From Rhinopithecus roxellana (lineage: Eukaryota; Chordata; Mammalia; Primates; Cercopithecidae): 64,000 bases of DNA. The stretch's first letter is position 1; the number at the start of each line of letters is the position of its first letter. The notes under the pieces were generated by a model. It searched no databases and was not told where the DNA came from. It saw only the letters and a list, made by a program, of their open reading frames with translations. Made by a program: the position numbers and the translations under genes. Below, piece after piece: positions 59,701-64,000 of the stretch. The stretch is taken from assembly GCF_007565055.1 (NCBI RefSeq), contig NC_044562.1, forward strand, positions 51,656,250 to 51,720,249. The letters are read 5' to 3'.

Positions 59701-60375
59701 ATGTAGATTTATTTTTTTTAAAGGATATTTGCCTATGCACACTTCCTATGCGATATGAAGAGTGTGTCAAGTGTCTGCATAGCTTATGTGTTTTAATTAG
59801 TATTTACTGAGTACTGTTGGTTAACCTGGCCTGATTAATAAAAACAACTTAGATGAAATAAATTCTGATGTTGTCAATTAATTAGTTCCTGTCTGGAGTC
59901 TTTTCATGGAGAAAATATCTTATTCTCATCATCAAAGGCAGGAAGGCGTACGATGGAGGATTAAAACACATCAGCTTTGGTTGGTTTCCTAAGAATTCTC
60001 TTTGGTTCTCTTTTTTGTGGGGGTAGATTTATTTTAGGAGATGACAGTTCTGCTACACACATATGGACAGCAAAAGAGTGCTAGATCAGAAAGGGTAGGC
60101 TGGTCGTTTAGAACAGGAACCCAACAATGAGATGGAAACCCAGCACCCAAGATGTGCACATGCCTCCTTTTGTATTTTGCAAATGCAATGATTAACTAGG
60201 GCTGTTAATGAAGGCTCTTTTTGTTAAATCCTATTTTTAGATGTATTTACCCCTAATAATCACTAATATACTTTCAATTTTATTTTTAAAAAATTGTAAA
60301 GTGAGTTTATCTGCTGAAGGAGCACTAACTGCAGTTAGCTGCGAGTGCCTCTTAATCAGTTTTTCTGATTCCATA
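56751..60375. other. Large AT-rich interval with nothing recognised
   Basis: No gene, RNA gene or named repeat was seen in about 3.6 kb. This is the longest stretch of the window that appears free of Alu and L1. Confidence 0.4.
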
Positions 60376-60392
60376 AAAAGGAATATGAAAGT

Positions 60393-60825
60393 CAATAGCA
60401 AAGACTTGGAACCAACCCAAATGTCCATCAGTGATAGACTGGATTAAGAAAATGTGGCACATATACACCACAGAATACTATGCAGCCATAAAAAAGGATG
60501 AGTTCATGTCCTTTGTAGGGACATGGATGAAGCTGGAAACCATCATTCTCAGGAAACTATTGCAAGGACAAAAAACCAAACATCGCATGTTCTCACTCAT
60601 AGGTGGGAACTGAACAATGAGAACACTTGGACACAGGATGGGGAACATTACACACCGGGGCCTGTCGTGGTGTGGGGTGGGGAGGAGGGAGGGATAGCAT
60701 TAGGAGATATACCTAATGTAAATGATGAGTTAATGGGTGCAGCACACCAACATGGCACATGCATACATAGGTAACAAACCTGCACGTTGTGCACTATACC
60801 CTACAACTTAAAGTATAATAATAAT
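60393..60825 (+). mobile_element. Short L1 3' end, L1PA-type
   Basis: Contains the last ~60 codons of ORF2, still open to their natural stop (…FSLIGGN, ending 60613), plus the 3' UTR with CCTGTCGTGGTGTGGGGTGG and AACAAACCTGCACGTTGTGC, and an (ATA)n tail. AAAAGGAATATGAAAGT (60376-60392) and AAAAGGAAAATAAAAGT (60826-60842) are the duplicated target with two mismatches. Severe 5' truncation happened at insertion. Confidence 0.95.
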
Positions 60826-60842
60826 AAAAGGAAAATAAAAGT

Positions 60843-62290
60843 TAAGCACAATAAAAAAAGAACTAAAAATAATAATGTGAAAGTAACCATTTTGATGAAA
60901 TATCAACTTGGAGGTAAAAACAGGAAATGAGTGAACTTTTTAATAACTTCTAATGTCCTTTAGGTGGTAGTTCTTTCAAGTTAACCATATCTTCCGCTCT
61001 GTAGTAGTAAGCTTCCTTAAGATTATTTCAGTTTAATTCTATAACACCCTGTCATTTAGAGCTAATAAAATGTTTCATTTAGGTGAATCCTTTCTTGTTC
61101 TCCATACTTGTTCCTCTGATAGTGGTTTGGCAAGGAAGAAGAGGAAATGACAGGATCGGCCCTTCGAGGAACCAACAACAGGGCAACGACACACAGCAAG
61201 TTGGCTGGAATCTCGTTGGTTGATTGTAACTCTTGTTCTTGGATGAGAACTACTCCTCATGGGTGGTGGTGAAGTTGCTATTCCTTTATGAGTGATCAAT
61301 GCTTTGTTATCCATGTGGCTTTCAAGTGCTATCACCCTTCCCCAGTTGTTGCTTCCTCACAGGGCCTTATAGGGGCCTTTTGATGCACAGCCCTCTGATA
61401 GGGGATATCCATCTTAGTCTCAGCTTTATCTTTACCTTCTTTCCTTCCACAGCAGATGGACCACCAAGAATGCCTTGCTCTTGGGGTACATCCATCCAGT
61501 GAGTGGTCTCTTGGAATGAATATAAGCAAAATGGCTTTAACTTTGCTACCTTCTCCATTGTCTAGCTGTGTATCAGGCACCCTGGTGCATCCTAGCAATA
61601 GCACAATGGGAATGCAGGCTGGACTCTTGGCACTTCATGCTTCTGATCTGCCCCTTCTCTCCTGCTGCTTCTTGTTATTTTGCTTATCAGGAGCTCAGCA
61701 ACTTTCAGGCAAGAGATGCTTACCAACACTTGCTTCAGTAACAAGGGGAGACACTTTTGGTTGAAAGACCAGAGCTGGAGAACCGATTCAGATAACTTTC
61801 CTCAACCACAGAGGGGATGAAGGGAACAATGGGTTGTTCTCCATGAACTCTACAGTACTCGAAAAGGTCACTTCCATCTTGCCTCTCTGTATAGTAAAAG
61901 TCCTCTTAAAACTCTGTATGATAGAAGTCACTAAACAAGTTTGGCCTCTCTCACTTACTAATTACATTATGTAATTATACTAACAACTGGCATGAATAGA
62001 TCTTGGAATAAGTATAACCGACTGCTGGTAAGAACATAAATTACGGTGTGGGAACAGAAGTATAAACTCCTGGAAAAAAGATCACAGATTTGGCCTTTCA
62101 CTGTGCTGCGAAAGTCAGTCAGTATGTTTTACAGAGGAACAGAGAGTTTTAATATGACAAGTCTGTTCATAAGGTGAGTTAGAGAGCTTTCACTTTAAAC
62201 TTTGAGCTCTGAGCCATAAAACAATGTTATGAACCCTAGCTTGAATGAGCTGACCGGAACTTTCTAGCTACTTAGTAACAATTAAGACAT
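60843..62290. other. Unassigned sequence with several overlapping small frames
   Basis: No gene was recognised. The 61,080-61,780 part is less AT-rich and gives frames of 60-102 codons on both strands. They overlap each other, show no familiar domains and are treated as incidental. Confidence 0.35.
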
Positions 62291-62750
62291 GAAATCAGCC
62301 TTTCTCATCTCATGTGTTTTCCACTATAGTATTTGTATCCATCAGGGTTATTAAAAAAAATAGAAACCACTCTGGATATTTCAACTGGAAGGAATTTGTT
62401 AGAGAGAATTCGTTACACTGGAAATGTAGGAAAGAAGACATTGAACAGGGAAGAGGGCAACGACTCAGAGGACAGCAAGTGCAGGGAACTGCTACTATTC
62501 CTAGCACTTGAGTGTGTCACTGGAGCCCATGGGGTGGGGGCTAAGACCAGGGAAGGGGCTGCTTGGGAGAAACTGGGGTCACAGGGGATGGGATTGTCCA
62601 GTAGGATCCGGAGCCATGAAAAAGGTGCAGCCATTGTCAGAGAAGTCAGCCACAGCAGAGACAGGGAGTAGTATCTGGGTTCTTCCTTCATCCTCTCTGC
62701 TGTTCTTACACTTGTGTCTGTCTTTCCTTTTTGAATCTTCCTAGTGAATA
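62291..62750. other. Possible ancient repeat, family not named
   Basis: The block TCCATCAGGGTTATTAAAAA ... AACTGGAAGGAATTTGTTAGAG, followed by a G-rich section (ATGGGGTGGGGGCTAAGACC), has the layout of an old antisense LTR or DNA element. A 122-codon minus-strand frame (62413-62781) spans it and is not recognised. Confidence 0.3.
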
Positions 62751-62967
62751 CATGGCTATGAACTAAGAAAACACATGGCACATCTAATAACTAAGCTCTA
62801 AAGGGGCATATTTAAAGGATAAAAAGAAGCACGCTTCTAGTAAGACTGGTATTTAATTATTATAAAAATAATAAATAATTACACAAATAGTAAATGATAA
62901 AATGAGACATGATTATTGTGCTATTCATTCCTTTTCATCCTCATCACAACTTTTGCAGTAATTTTAC

Positions 62968-63132
62968 CTCTTTGTTTCTTTCCACCACATGAAAAGGCGA
63001 TAAATAAAGAAGGAGATGAACCAGAAAGATGAGATGGGAAAAAAGGCGAAGGCAAGTGGAAGCATCAGTGAAGCCAATGTGGAGAGGATCAAGAAGAACA
63101 GACAAATTGAGGCAGAAAAGCAAGGCCAGGAA
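62968..63132 (-). other. Speculative exon candidate encoding hydrophobic segments
   Basis: On the minus strand the sequence TTTATCATTACAG (ending at 63133) is an acceptor-like site, and GAG|GTAAAATTA (donor after 62968) is a plausible donor. The 165 bases between are open in a frame that starts with the last base of a codon and ends after two bases, so the exon would be phase-symmetric. It would encode about 55 residues with two hydrophobic stretches (SASICLFFLILSTLASLMLP and FAFFPISSFWFISFFIYRLF) followed by WWKETKR, like two membrane spans. The polypyrimidine tract is weak, no partner exon was found, and I do not recognise the protein. Chance is a serious alternative. Confidence 0.2.
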
Positions 63133-64000
63133 CTGTAATGATAAAGTTTTGAAATGATACTATGCATACTACATTTTAATGGGTATCCTCCCCATTCAAA
63201 TGAGAAGAAGGAGGAGGAATTGGGAAAGTGAGTGGAAAAGAATATTTCAAACAAATTCTCCCTACATGACATCATTTTCCTTTAGGCTGACCTTGATTTC
63301 TTGTCACCAGAGCAGGTGCTACATGTTTAGCTCTCTGAGCTGGTGGTATGTCACAAATCCCATGTTTTTATGAGTGTTTTACACAACTTTTGCCTTGTGA
63401 CTTAAACTCATCTAGACTCAAAAGTCTAAGTTTGGACAGCAGAAGGAAGCCAAAACAGCAAAAGAAAGCATGCTGTAGAAAAGATACTAAATCTTGACCA
63501 TAAGCAGAGGAGGGAAACCAGACAGCTGTATTGTACTTCAATTAGTTTTGTTTACCACTATCTGTCAGGGCTAGTCCTGCTGCTACTCTGAGCAAGTTGT
63601 CCTGCTTTAATTTCAGTAGTATCTGTTTATCGCCCAGTCTTGGTTGCCAGTTATGCTCAGGTCATTAATTGCTTGGTTACCTCTTAACCTCATTTGGGAA
63701 AGTTTATATGTTGATAGTCTTGTAACTTGAACCAGGTCACTTATTTTTAAGAAGGTTAGGATTCTTTTTATCTTTTCCAACTCATCACTAAAAGAGGTTA
63801 ATTGAAAAATACAGAGACCACTACTTAAGTAATTTTTTCACCAAAGACATTCAATATCATGACAGAATTCAGGATGTGGAGGGAGACTGGCAGGTGGGGA
63901 AGGAGAGACAGAGAAGAAGAGTTGGCAGGACCCATGTGTATCATCTTCTCAGTTTAGAAGCCCATATGGTGCTTCATAATGCTCTGCTCAATTGCCATAT
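63133..64000. other. Unassigned sequence to the window edge
   Basis: No gene or named repeat was recognised. The open frame of the exon candidate extends upstream to about 63275 without a stop. Confidence 0.4.

Noticed and set aside
61075..61764. Several 60-102 codon frames on both strands
   Set aside because: Mutually overlapping, with no domains or splice borders that I could support; probably chance in a less AT-rich patch.

Overview
The window is primate nuclear DNA, most likely human. It contains fifteen recognisable Alu elements, several primate-age L1 3' ends, older mammalian repeats (L2, MIR, MER5A, MLT1-type and ERV-L LTRs), and a full-length retrocopy of RPL15 whose translation, as far as I can recall the human protein, differs at one residue. 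The base composition is AT-rich and no CpG island was seen. I found no complete intron-bearing gene. The window looks like intergenic or deep intronic sequence shaped mainly by retrotransposition.

Layout. 1-3.1 kb is AT-rich sequence without a recognised gene. 3.1-6.8 kb holds an antisense Alu, a pogo-type MITE, an L2 3' end and a sense Alu. 7.0-8.0 kb is the RPL15 retrocopy, with a 5' TOP-like start, an intact 204-codon frame, a poly(A) tail and 16-bp target-site duplications. 9.2-15.5 kb holds a 5'-truncated Alu, a GC-richer LTR-like element (10.3-11.56 kb), an MLT1-type LTR that carries an inverted copy of part of that LTR-like element (13.1-13.4 kb), and two antisense Alus. 16-27.9 kb is sparse: hAT MITEs (MER5A at 20.6 and 25.7 kb), two Alus, a large polypyrimidine tract (23.1 kb) and an L2.

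27.9-30.1 kb is a 5'-truncated L1PA-type L1 that landed inside an older MIR. 33.5-37.99 kb holds an MLT1-type LTR, two MIRs, a truncated Alu and an ancient L1 with a perfect 18-bp hairpin. 38.2-40.5 kb is an internally deleted ERV-L provirus: two LTRs in the same orientation, remnant 3' internal sequence, a nested Alu and a 61-bp fold-back inverted repeat. 44.6-46.0 kb contains an Alu whose body is split by a ~109-bp copy of sequence lying 0.96 kb downstream. 48-55 kb has an antisense old L1, L2 sequence and four more Alus. 55-64 kb is mostly unassigned, with a short L1 3' end at 60.4 kb. Near the right edge, on the minus strand (62968-63132), is a stretch with splice-like borders and a hydrophobic open frame, flagged as a speculative exon.

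Nothing here works together as a pathway or operon. The links between elements are historical (nesting, duplication, inversion). All family assignments come from recognition by eye, without database searches.
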